From: Actinobacteria bacterium UBA5975
Lineage (GTDB): Bacteria > Actinomycetota > Actinomycetes > Nanopelagicales > Nanopelagicaceae
Reading direction: 5' to 3'
Assembly: GCA_002430075.1 (NCBI GenBank)
Contig: DJBN01000090.1
Location: 1 to 5,616, forward strand
Length of the DNA stretch: 5,616 nt
A model generated the notes under the pieces. It was not told where the DNA came from. It was given only the letters and a program-made list of their open reading frames with translations, and searched no databases. Every line of letters begins with the position of its first letter. The stretch's first letter is position 1. This document shows positions 1 to 5,588 of the stretch, piece after piece. Position numbers and translations under genes: made by a program.

Positions 1-7
1 GATAAGT

Positions 8-16
8 TGTGGATAA
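8..16 (-). promoter_or_regulatory. DnaA box 1, perfect TTATCCACA
   Basis: TGTGGATAA on the + strand is an exact match to the classical high-affinity DnaA box read on the minus strand. It is 10 bp (start to start) from box 2, about one helical turn. Confidence 0.9.
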
Positions 17-17
17 C

Positions 18-26
18 TGTGGATAG
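18..26 (-). promoter_or_regulatory. DnaA box 2, one mismatch (CTATCCACA)
   Basis: TGTGGATAG on the + strand differs from the consensus box at one end position. With box 5 it is symmetrical about position 78.5. Confidence 0.8.
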
Positions 27-38
27 AGGCTTTATTTA

Positions 39-47
39 TGTGGGTAA
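39..47 (-). promoter_or_regulatory. DnaA box 3, variant TTACCCACA
   Basis: TGTGGGTAA on the + strand is the TTACCCACA variant, one base from consensus. It starts 21 bp from box 2 and mirrors box 4 about position 78.5. Confidence 0.82.
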
Positions 48-109
48 AGCTCTATCTATTACTAAGAAGGAAGAAGGTTGGTTGAAGATGAGTTCAGCAC
101 CACACACCC

Positions 110-118
110 TTACCCACA
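110..118 (+). promoter_or_regulatory. DnaA box 4, variant TTACCCACA
   Basis: TTACCCACA on the + strand, in the opposite orientation to boxes 1-3. It is embedded in a 15-bp direct repeat shared with box 5. Confidence 0.82.
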
Positions 119-130
119 GCTTTTCCGCCT

Positions 131-139
131 TTACCCACA
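131..139 (+). promoter_or_regulatory. DnaA box 5, variant TTACCCACA
   Basis: TTACCCACA on the + strand, starting exactly 21 bp after box 4 (two helical turns) and in the same sequence context. Confidence 0.82.
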
Positions 140-183
140 GCTTTTTGAAGGTAAATAAAGGCTCTGAACTGGGCTTTTACCGC

Positions 184-192
184 TTATCCACA
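184..192 (+). promoter_or_regulatory. DnaA box 6, perfect TTATCCACA, next to the unwinding element
   Basis: Exact TTATCCACA on the + strand. It is the last box before the GC-rich spacer and the DnaA-trio run. Its position and orientation match the box that, in the Bacillus subtilis basal unwinding system, loads DnaA onto the single strand. Confidence 0.9.
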
Positions 193-199
193 GTTTTTA

Positions 200-235
200 C
201 CTCCGGTTACTACTACTACCTTTATATATATAAAT
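200..235. other. Duplex unwinding element: GC-rich spacer, DnaA-trios and AT tract
   Basis: Seven bases after box 6 comes the GC-rich CCTCCGG (200-206), then TTACTACTACTACC (207-220) and an A/T-only run from 221 to 235. Read 3' to 5' on the minus strand, 207-218 gives AAT-GAT-GAT-GAT, the DnaA-trio pattern (3'-(G/A)A(T/A)-5') known to let DnaA filament on one strand and start melting. The order box, GC spacer, trios, AT-rich DNA is the known bacterial arrangement. Function here is inferred from the motif. Confidence 0.8.
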
Positions 236-288
236 CTCGTTCCCAAGCGGACCTCTTCCAAATTAGAGTTCGTTCAGAGAAAACCCAA

Positions 289-294
289 TATAAA
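289..294 (+). promoter_or_regulatory. Candidate -10 element of a dnaN promoter
   Basis: TATAAA at 289-294 is a good -10 hexamer 27 bases before the dnaN start. No consensus -35 lies at 16-18 bp; the nearest partial match, TTAGAG at 263-268, is 20 bp away. The TA tract at 223-231 could also act as a -10. Either way, transcription would start between the origin and dnaN. Confidence 0.35.
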
Positions 295-320
295 AACAAT
301 ATGAGTGTGAGGGCTACGGC

Positions 321-1451
321 GTGAAATTTACAGTTGATCAACATTCGCTTACCGACGGAGTTAATTGGGTTTCTCGAAGCCTTTCAACCCGCCCAATAAA
401 AACAGAACTTTTAGGAATAAAGATAGATGCAACTGGAGATGAAGTAATTCTCAGCGGCTCTGATTTAGAAACTTCAAGTAAAGCAAACTTCAAAGCAGAT
501 GTCTTTGAAAAAGGAGCAGTTTTAGTTCCAGGAAAGTTGCTGGCTGAAATTTGCCGATCTCTTCCAAATAAACCAATCACTATCGCGCTAGAGGGAACAC
601 GCGTACTCGTAACATCAGGCGCTGCAAAATTTACACTTCCAACGCTCTCACTCTCTGAGTATCCAAACCTTCCAGAACTTCCTGAAACTACCGGAACGGT
701 TGCTAGCGATATATTTGCAACAGCTGTTGCGCAAGTTGCGATCGCTGCAGGCCGTGACGATTCACTACCAACACTTACAGGTGTCCATGTAGAAATCAAT
801 GAAGAGACAATTACGCTCGCTGCCACAGATCGTTACCGCTTAGCTGTTCGTGAATTCTCATGGAACCCTGCCACACCAGGATTTTCTACATCAGCACTTA
901 TGCGAGCTCGCACACTCGCCGATGCTGCAAAATCCCTTGTTGGAACTAAGAACGTATCACTCTCATTTGCCCCTACAACATCAAACGATCGCCTAGCAGG
1001 TTTTTCCGGAGATGGTAAAGCAATGACATCTCGAATGTTAGATGGAACATTTCCTCCATACCGTCACTTACTACCTACAGAATCTGTAACAACGGCAGTC
1101 GTTGAAGTTGCACCCTTTCTTGATTCGGTTCGCCGCGTTGCACTTGTAACCGACAAAACTGTTCCGCTACGCCTTGAATTTAAAGATGGTGGCGTCTCAC
1201 TCGAGGCAGGAGCCGGAGAAGAAGCACAAGCAACTGAAACAATTGATGTCTTACTTAACGGTGAGCCAATTTCAATCGCTTTCAACCCTATCTTTTTAGC
1301 GGATGGTCTACAGGCCGTCGGGACGCCGTTTGTTCAAATCTCCTTTACAGGGTCGAATAAACCAGCGATTCTGACAGGACGGACAGAACCCAACGGTGCT
1401 TCCATTGAAAACTACCGCTATCTTTTAATGCCAATGCGTTACGCCTCTTAA
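321..1451 (+). CDS. dnaN: DNA polymerase III beta subunit (sliding clamp)
   Basis: This gene encodes the ring-shaped clamp that tethers DNA polymerase III to DNA and serves as a docking platform for other replication and repair proteins. At 376 residues it has the usual length for three clamp domains of about 120 residues each. Recognisable family landmarks are GRDDSLPTLTGV (144-155), ATDRYRLA (168-175), DGTFPPYRHLLP (241-252), FNP (321-323) and the near-terminal YLLMPMR (367-373), which contributes to the peptide-binding pocket. The GTG start at 321 is chosen because the family's N-terminal MKFTV-like strand begins there and GAGGG (309-313) lies 7 bases upstream. An ATG in another frame at 301 opens a seven-codon ORF whose TGA overlaps this GTG. 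A segment near residues 24-34 (RPIKTELLGIK) departs from the more usual RP-x-LP-V-LSG pattern. Identification is secure. Confidence 0.97.
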   Translation: MKFTVDQHSLTDGVNWVSRSLSTRPIKTELLGIKIDATGDEVILSGSDLETSSKANFKADVFEKGAVLVPGKLLAEICRSLPNKPITIALEGTRVLVTSGAAKFTLPTLSLSEYPNLPELPETTGTVASDIFATAVAQVAIAAGRDDSLPTLTGVHVEINEETITLAATDRYRLAVREFSWNPATPGFSTSALMRARTLADAAKSLVGTKNVSLSFAPTTSNDRLAGFSGDGKAMTSRMLDGTFPPYRHLLPTESVTTAVVEVAPFLDSVRRVALVTDKTVPLRLEFKDGGVSLEAGAGEEAQATETIDVLLNGEPISIAFNPIFLADGLQAVGTPFVQISFTGSNKPAILTGRTEPNGASIENYRYLLMPMRYAS

Positions 1452-1473
1452 ACGAAAAAACTAGGCCTCTGCA

Positions 1474-2559
1474 ATGCGCGTGACAAAATTGGCGCTGACC
1501 AATTTTCGATCTTATAAAAATTTAGAGCTCGAATTTCCAACAGGTCCGACCACTTTTATTGGTAACAACGGCAGCGGAAAAACAAATATCGCTGAAAGTT
1601 TGATCTATCTTGCCTACCTGTCATCTCATAGAACCTCTAATAACCAACCACTTATTTTACTTAATACTGATCAGGCAATCATCCGAACTGAGATTGAAAG
1701 CCAAGGACGAATACTGCAAGTTGATCTTGAGATCAATGCAAATAAAGCAAATCGCGCGCGCCTCAACGGCAACCCTGTAAAGTCTCAACGAGAGATTCTA
1801 GGAGCTCTTCAAATAATTTATTTCTCCCCTGAAGATTTAGATTTAGTGCGGGGTGAACCAACACACCGCCGTGATTTTTTAAACAAATTACTTATTACCC
1901 AATCACCGCGCCTAGCGGGTGTAATTAGTGATTATGAACGTGTGGTGAAACAACGCAATACGCTACTAAAAACACGAGCACCAGAGAGCGCCCTTGCACC
2001 TTGGACTGAGCAGCTAATTTCATATGGCGCCCAACTATCTGCTGAGCGAATAAAGTTAGTTGATGACCTCAACCCTTATATTGCAGCTAATTATGCAAAT
2101 TTAAATGAGGTAAAACCAGCATCAATTTCCTATAAGTCATCAACTGAAGATCTATCCGCGGATACAACACACAATGTGGAAATCTTGACAGCAAGACAAT
2201 TAGAGGTTTCCCGTCAAGAACAAGAACGAGGTGTTTCATTAATAGGGCCACACCGAGACGATCTTCATCTACAACTAGGTGATTTTCCAGCCAAAGGCTA
2301 TGCAAGCCACGGCGAATCGTGGTCAATGGCGATCTCACTACGCATCGGTTCTTACAACTTACTTAAGTCAGAGGGTGCAGAACCAGTATTAATCCTGGAC
2401 GATATTTTTGCAGAGCTTGATACCGATCGCCGCCAGCAATTAACATCGGTAACCCAAATGGCCGAACAAACTTTTATTACCGCGGCTGTTGAAAGCGATC
2501 TGCCCGCCGAATTACTATCTACCAAGTTCTATGTGAGTCCGGGGGCAGTGGCGCAATGA
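1474..2559 (+). CDS. recF: DNA replication and repair protein RecF
   Basis: RecF is an SMC-like ATPase that, with RecO and RecR, helps load RecA at gaps and stalled forks in the cytoplasm. The 361-residue product starts with MRVTKLALTNFRSY, the family's typical first strand. It has a Walker A loop GNNGSGKTN (30-38), the conserved GPHRDDL (258-264), an ABC-type signature around SHGESW (278-283), and Walker B with D-loop LILDDIFAELD (306-316). All ATPase motifs are intact. The SHGESW form is typical of actinobacterial RecF. It is a little shorter than the mycobacterial protein. It begins 22 bases after dnaN with only a weak AGG (1463-1465) ahead of the ATG, and ends in an ATGA overlap with dciA. 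Cotranscription and translational coupling with its neighbours are therefore likely. Confidence 0.97.
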   Translation: MRVTKLALTNFRSYKNLELEFPTGPTTFIGNNGSGKTNIAESLIYLAYLSSHRTSNNQPLILLNTDQAIIRTEIESQGRILQVDLEINANKANRARLNGNPVKSQREILGALQIIYFSPEDLDLVRGEPTHRRDFLNKLLITQSPRLAGVISDYERVVKQRNTLLKTRAPESALAPWTEQLISYGAQLSAERIKLVDDLNPYIAANYANLNEVKPASISYKSSTEDLSADTTHNVEILTARQLEVSRQEQERGVSLIGPHRDDLHLQLGDFPAKGYASHGESWSMAISLRIGSYNLLKSEGAEPVLILDDIFAELDTDRRQQLTSVTQMAEQTFITAAVESDLPAELLSTKFYVSPGAVAQ

Positions 2560-3023
2560 GTGAGAAGACCCCTAAAAAACGCGACCTAGCTGTCGACCTC
2601 TTTCGCAGCTATAAGACCGGCTTCACGAAAAAAAAGAAGATTATCGAAGAGAGATCTCAAACCCCAGGGGATCCAACCTTGATTGCAACCGTGCTCAGCG
2701 AACTCATTGCCCAACGCGATTGGAATTCAGGGCTAGCTGAAGGAACCCTCTTTGCTACCTGGCCCCAGATTGTTGGCCCAGAAATCGCAAGCCACACAAC
2801 CCCACTTTCTACACTCGATGGCCGCCTCTTAATCCAATGCTCCTCAACAGCCTGGGCAACCCAACTCAACCTTGTTGGCCCAACCTTGCTCGAAACCATC
2901 CGCTCTAGCGCCCCAGGTGCTCTTATCGAGTCCCTAGATTTCATCGGACCCCAAGCGCCATCCTGGAAACGCGGCCTTCGCTCCATTTCCAACGGCCGCG
3001 GCCCCCGCGACACCTACGGCTGA
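2556..3023 (+). CDS. dciA: DciA-type helicase-associated protein (DUF721)
   Basis: DciA proteins interact with the replicative helicase DnaB and assist its loading in bacteria lacking DnaC or DnaI loaders. The 155-residue product has a lysine-rich N-terminal part (KKKK at 25-28). The DUF721 core then includes WPQIVGPEIASHTTP (69-83), LDGRLLIQC (87-95) and STAWATQL (97-104). It ends in GRGPRDTYG (147-155), the tail seen in actinobacterial homologues such as the gene following recF in mycobacteria. It is somewhat shorter than the mycobacterial form. The ATG at 2556 overlaps the recF stop (ATGA), and a G5 run at 2541-2545 may serve as a weak ribosome binding site. TGA is followed at once by an in-frame TAG. 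Family assignment is firm; the helicase-loading role is carried over from studied relatives. Confidence 0.92.
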   Translation: MSEKTPKKRDLAVDLFRSYKTGFTKKKKIIEERSQTPGDPTLIATVLSELIAQRDWNSGLAEGTLFATWPQIVGPEIASHTTPLSTLDGRLLIQCSSTAWATQLNLVGPTLLETIRSSAPGALIESLDFIGPQAPSWKRGLRSISNGRGPRDTYG

Positions 3024-3071
3024 TAGCGAGAGGGAATAAAAGAGGGGCGAGCCCAGTTACACCCTATGTAA

Positions 3072-3092
3072 CTTGAGTCGATGCGACTCAAC
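3072..3092. promoter_or_regulatory. HAIR operator for the heat-shock repressor HspR
   Basis: The known HspR-associated inverted repeat is CTTGAGT-N7-ACTCAAG. Here CTTGAGT (3072-3078), seven bases, then ACTCAAC (3086-3092) match 13 of 14 positions; only the last base differs. The inner symmetry is longer, with TTGAGTCG and CGACTCAA as perfect 8-bp arms around ATG. HspR, with DnaK as co-repressor, shuts off dnaK operons in Streptomyces and related actinobacteria. The position just upstream of the candidate -10 suits repression. hspR itself is not in the window. Confidence 0.88.
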
Positions 3093-3094
3093 TC

Positions 3095-3115
3095 TTTAGG
3101 TAGAATCGACTCAGG
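3095..3115. promoter_or_regulatory. Second, degenerate HAIR-like site
   Basis: TTTAGGT (3095-3101), seven bases, then ACTCAGG (3109-3115) match 10 of 14 positions of the HAIR consensus. The right half is good (6 of 7), the left poor (4 of 7). It lies 23 bp downstream of the first site, about two helical turns, and would cover the -10 and start point. Multiple HAIRs at dnaK are known in Streptomyces coelicolor. Binding here is inferred. Confidence 0.5.
3101..3106 (+). promoter_or_regulatory. Candidate -10 element of the dnaK promoter
   Basis: TAGAAT matches TATAAT at five of six positions and sits between the two HspR-type sites. Transcription would start near 3113, giving a leader of about 90 bases. 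No clear -35 is present at 17 bp; the HAIR core occupies that region, so a repressor there would block the polymerase. Confidence 0.45.
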
Positions 3116-3191
3116 TTACAAAAGCCCCTACAGGGCGACCTCGACCCAGATTGGCTCGAGTGAAGCCGGGATAAATAGATAATTAATAAAT

Positions 3192-3198
3192 AAAGGAG
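3192..3198 (+). promoter_or_regulatory. Strong ribosome binding site of dnaK
   Basis: AAAGGAG ends 7 bases before the dnaK ATG. It is by far the best Shine-Dalgarno sequence in the window; the other genes have weak or no visible ones. It fits a highly translated chaperone and fixes the start at 3206. Confidence 0.85.
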
Positions 3199-3205
3199 CA
3201 CGACC

Positions 3206-5038
3206 ATGGCTAGAACAGTCGGAATCGACTTAGGAACAACCAACAGCTGCGTATCAGTTCTTGAAGGCGGAGAACCAACAGTTATTGCAAACGCAGAAGG
3301 CGCTCGCACAACCCCATCGATCGTCGCATTCGCAAAGAATGGCGAAGTTCTTGTCGGTGAAGTTGCAAAGCGTCAATCTGTAACAAACGTTGATCGCACA
3401 ATCCGATCTGTTAAACGTCACATGGGTACCAATTGGACTATCGATATCGACGGCAAGAAGTACACACCACAAGAAATTTCAGCGCGCGTACTTCAAAAGT
3501 TAAAGCGCGATGCAGAGGCTTATCTTGGCGACACGGTCACCGATGCAGTAATTACAGTTCCTGCATACTTTAATGATGCTCAGCGCCAAGCTACTAAAGA
3601 AGCTGGTGAAATCGCAGGGCTAAATGTTCTCCGTATTATCAATGAGCCAACAGCTGCAGCCCTTGCCTACGGGCTCGATAAGGCTGATCAAGAACAAACA
3701 ATTCTCGTTTTTGACCTTGGTGGCGGAACATTCGACGTCTCACTTCTAGAAATCGGCGACGGTGTTGTAGAAGTAAAAGCGACCAATGGAGATAATAACC
3801 TTGGTGGAGATGACTGGGATCAAGCACTCGTTGATCACCTTGTAAAGACATTCGGTTCTGCAAATGGAATTGATCTCACAAAAGATAAGATGGCAATGCA
3901 GCGTATTCGCGAGGCTGCTGAAAAAGCGAAGATTGAACTCTCATCGTCACAATCAGCAACAATTAACTTGCCATACATCACTGTAGATTCTGAGAAGAAT
4001 CCGATGTTTTTAGATGAAACTATTACACGCGCACAATTCCAATCACTTACTGCAGATCTACTTGATCGCTGCAAGAAGCCATTCCAAGCAGTTCTCAAAG
4101 ACGCCGGAATTCCGATGGCTAATATCCAATCAGTCGTTCTTGTTGGTGGATCAACCCGTATGCCAGCTGTCGTAGATCTCGTTCGGGACCTCACAGGTGG
4201 GAAAGAGCCAAATAAAGGCGTAAATCCTGATGAAGTGGTCGCAGTTGGCGCATCCCTTCAAGCAGGCGTACTTAAAGGCGAAGTGAAAGATGTATTGCTT
4301 CTCGATGTCACACCACTATCACTTGGTATTGAAACCAAAGGTGGGGTCATGACAAAGTTAATCGAACGCAACACAACCATTCCTACAAAGCGTTCAGAGG
4401 TCTTTACAACCGCTGATGACAATCAACCAGCTGTACAGATTCAGGCTTACCAGGGTGAGCGCGAGATGGCGGCCTATAACAAGAAGCTCGGCATGTTCGA
4501 ACTGACTGGAATTGCACCAGCTCCCCGTGGAGTCCCACAAGTTGAAGTCACCTTCGACATTGATGCAAACGGAATCGTGCATGTCTCTGCAAAGGATCTT
4601 GCAACAGGTAAAGAGCAGGGTATGACCATCACAGGCGGCTCCGCTCTTTCTAAAGATGAAATTGCACAAATGATGGCTGATGCTGAAACACACGCTAATG
4701 AAGATAAGCAGCGTCGCGAAGAAGCTGAAATCCGTAACACTGGCGATTCACTTGTTTACCAGACCGAAAAGTTCTTAACTGATAACGCAGATAAATTTAC
4801 AGAAGGTGAAGCTGCAACAAAGAAGGCCGAACTCGATGAGGCTCTAGCACTTCTTAAAACAGATCTCGATGGAGCTAACTTCGAATCAATCAAGTCAAAC
4901 ACTGAGAAGGTTTCAACTACCTCTCAAGCACTTGGTGCGATGATGTATGCAAATGCATCGGCTCAGACAGAAGGCGCAACAGCTGGTTCAGAAGACCATG
5001 TTGAAGATGCAGAAGTTGTCGAAGAAGGCGAAGCATAA
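3206..5038 (+). CDS. dnaK: Molecular chaperone DnaK (Hsp70)
   Basis: DnaK is the ATP-driven Hsp70 that binds exposed hydrophobic segments of unfolded proteins in the cytoplasm, working with DnaJ and GrpE. The 610-residue product is full length. The nucleotide-binding domain shows GIDLGTTNS (6-14), [12 protein letters not shown] (113-124), [13 protein letters not shown] (169-181) and [12 protein letters not shown] (311-322). The hydrophobic interdomain linker [12 protein letters not shown] lies at 363-374. The substrate-binding beta domain and helical lid follow, with an acidic tail ending [11 protein letters not shown]. After KRHMG (70-74) the protein lacks the roughly 24-residue insertion present in Escherichia coli DnaK, as in Gram-positive homologues. 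Regulation is probably by HspR through the upstream HAIR. In actinobacteria DnaK also acts as HspR co-repressor, which would give feedback. Identification is secure. Confidence 0.99.
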   Translation: MARTVGIDLGTTNSCVSVLEGGEPTVIANAEGARTTPSIVAFAKNGEVLVGEVAKRQSVTNVDRTIRSVKRHMGTNWTIDIDGKKYTPQEISARVLQKLKRDAEAYLGDTVTDAVITVPAYFNDAQRQATKEAGEIAGLNVLRIINEPTAAALAYGLDKADQEQTILVFDLGGGTFDVSLLEIGDGVVEVKATNGDNNLGGDDWDQALVDHLVKTFGSANGIDLTKDKMAMQRIREAAEKAKIELSSSQSATINLPYITVDSEKNPMFLDETITRAQFQSLTADLLDRCKKPFQAVLKDAGIPMANIQSVVLVGGSTRMPAVVDLVRDLTGGKEPNKGVNPDEVVAVGASLQAGVLKGEVKDVLLLDVTPLSLGIETKGGVMTKLIERNTTIPTKRSEVFTTADDNQPAVQIQAYQGEREMAAYNKKLGMFELTGIAPAPRGVPQVEVTFDIDANGIVHVSAKDLATGKEQGMTITGGSALSKDEIAQMMADAETHANEDKQRREEAEIRNTGDSLVYQTEKFLTDNADKFTEGEAATKKAELDEALALLKTDLDGANFESIKSNTEKVSTTSQALGAMMYANASAQTEGATAGSEDHVEDAEVVEEGEA

Positions 5039-5070
5039 AAGTGTCACTCGTTAGAAACCGGTCATAAAGA

Positions 5071-5580
5071 ATGACAACTGAGGATCAAATAACCACAGAG
5101 CCAACAGAACAATTGGTTGAAGAGGTAACTGAAGTCGCTGAAGCTGCGCCGGATCAAGAAATTGATCCGGTTGTAGCTCTCACCGCTGATTTACAACGAC
5201 TTCAGGCTGAATATGCCAACTACAGAAAACGTATTGAACGAGATCGAGCGGTGGCTCATGAGCTTGCCATCGGTTCAGTTCTTACAGAACTTCTTGTCAT
5301 TCTTGATGACCTCGATCGCGCAGCCGAACACGGCGAACTGACGGGCGGCTTTAAAGCTATTGCCGACCACATGAACGCACTTACTACCCGCTTAGGACTT
5401 GAAAAGTATGGAAGCGAAGGCGACGCCTTTGATCCACAAGTACATGAAGCGCTCCTTCATGACACATCAAGTGAGGTAACCGTGCCGACTACATCGAAGA
5501 TCTTGCAACCTGGGTACAAATACAAAGAACGCATCCTGCGCCCTGCACGGGTTGCAGTAACAGATCCAGAGAGTGAATAA
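5071..5580 (+). CDS. grpE: Nucleotide exchange factor GrpE
   Basis: GrpE releases ADP from DnaK and so resets the chaperone cycle. The 169-residue product has an acidic, disordered-looking N-terminus (1-33), then a long helical region with a heptad-like pattern (about 34-66) expected to form the GrpE dimer stalk. The C-terminal beta domain carries the family signature FDPQVHEALLH (120-130) and ILQPGYKYKERILRPARV (144-161). The length is at the short end for bacteria. It starts 32 bases after dnaK, within the same operon. No good Shine-Dalgarno is seen ahead of the ATG at 5071, but no better in-frame start exists near it. The order dnaK-grpE-dnaJ is standard in actinobacteria. Confidence 0.97.
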   Translation: MTTEDQITTEPTEQLVEEVTEVAEAAPDQEIDPVVALTADLQRLQAEYANYRKRIERDRAVAHELAIGSVLTELLVILDDLDRAAEHGELTGGFKAIADHMNALTTRLGLEKYGSEGDAFDPQVHEALLHDTSSEVTVPTTSKILQPGYKYKERILRPARVAVTDPESE

Positions 5581-5588
5581 ATAAGTAG

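Larger units (their letters stand above)
110..145 (+). repeat. 15-bp tandem direct repeat carrying DnaA boxes 4 and 5
   Basis: TTACCCACAGCTTTT occurs at 110-124 and identically at 131-145, with a period of 21 bp. The repeat extends six bases past the DnaA box, which suggests local duplication or selection on the flank as well as on the box. Confidence 0.85.
1..235. other. oriC: Chromosomal replication origin (oriC), DnaA-binding and unwinding region
   Basis: This non-coding stretch lies directly upstream of dnaN, the usual place for oriC between dnaA and dnaN in actinobacteria. It holds six 9-bp DnaA boxes: three read as TGTGG(A/G)TA(A/G) on the + strand (8-16, 18-26, 39-47), and three as TTA(C/T)CCACA (110-118, 131-139, 184-192). 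The two groups face each other. To the right are a GC-rich spacer (200-206), a TAC repeat (208-219) that reads as DnaA-trios on the other strand, and an alternating TA tract (223-231). The expected dnaA gene is not in the window, so the left edge of the origin may lie outside it. Its role as an origin is inferred from this combination and position. Confidence 0.93.
3024..3205 (+). promoter_or_regulatory. dciA-dnaK intergenic control region and dnaK leader
   Basis: This 182-base gap separates the replication block from the chaperone block. From left to right it holds a purine-rich stretch (3024-3050), a short inverted repeat GTTAC/GTAAC (3056-3060 and 3068-3072), the HspR-type operator half-sites (3072-3115), a candidate -10 (3101-3106), a leader with two mutually exclusive weak hairpins (3140-3167), and an A/T-rich run leading into the ribosome binding site. 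I see no stem-loop followed by a T run, so no intrinsic terminator for dciA. Confidence 0.85.

Noticed and set aside
7..324. A 105-codon open frame across the first 320 bases
   Set aside because: It runs straight through the DnaA boxes, trios and AT tract, has no ribosome binding site, and its product resembles no family I recognise. It is an accidental open frame in origin DNA.
338..826. A 162-codon minus-strand open frame opposite dnaN
   Set aside because: It is serine/valine-rich with no recognisable motif and is fully opposite a secure gene. It is a shadow frame.
1452..1473. Separate promoter or gnd-like gene between dnaN and recF
   Set aside because: The gap is only 22 bases with no promoter-like hexamers; there is no room for another gene such as the gnd found here in some actinobacteria.
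3056..3120. CIRCE element or intrinsic terminator upstream of dnaK
   Set aside because: The inverted repeat does not match the CIRCE pattern (TTAGCACTC and its complement), and no T run follows the stem on either strand. The HAIR consensus fits far better.
3124..3136. GCCC/GGGC inverted repeat as a terminator hairpin
   Set aside because: It has only four pairs around a five-base centre, with no T run, and lies downstream of the likely dnaK start point.
3835..4194. Minus-strand open frames opposite dnaK (also 4474-4740 and 4394-4693)
   Set aside because: dnaK is highly conserved and its codon pattern often leaves antisense frames open. No start signals or family features were seen.
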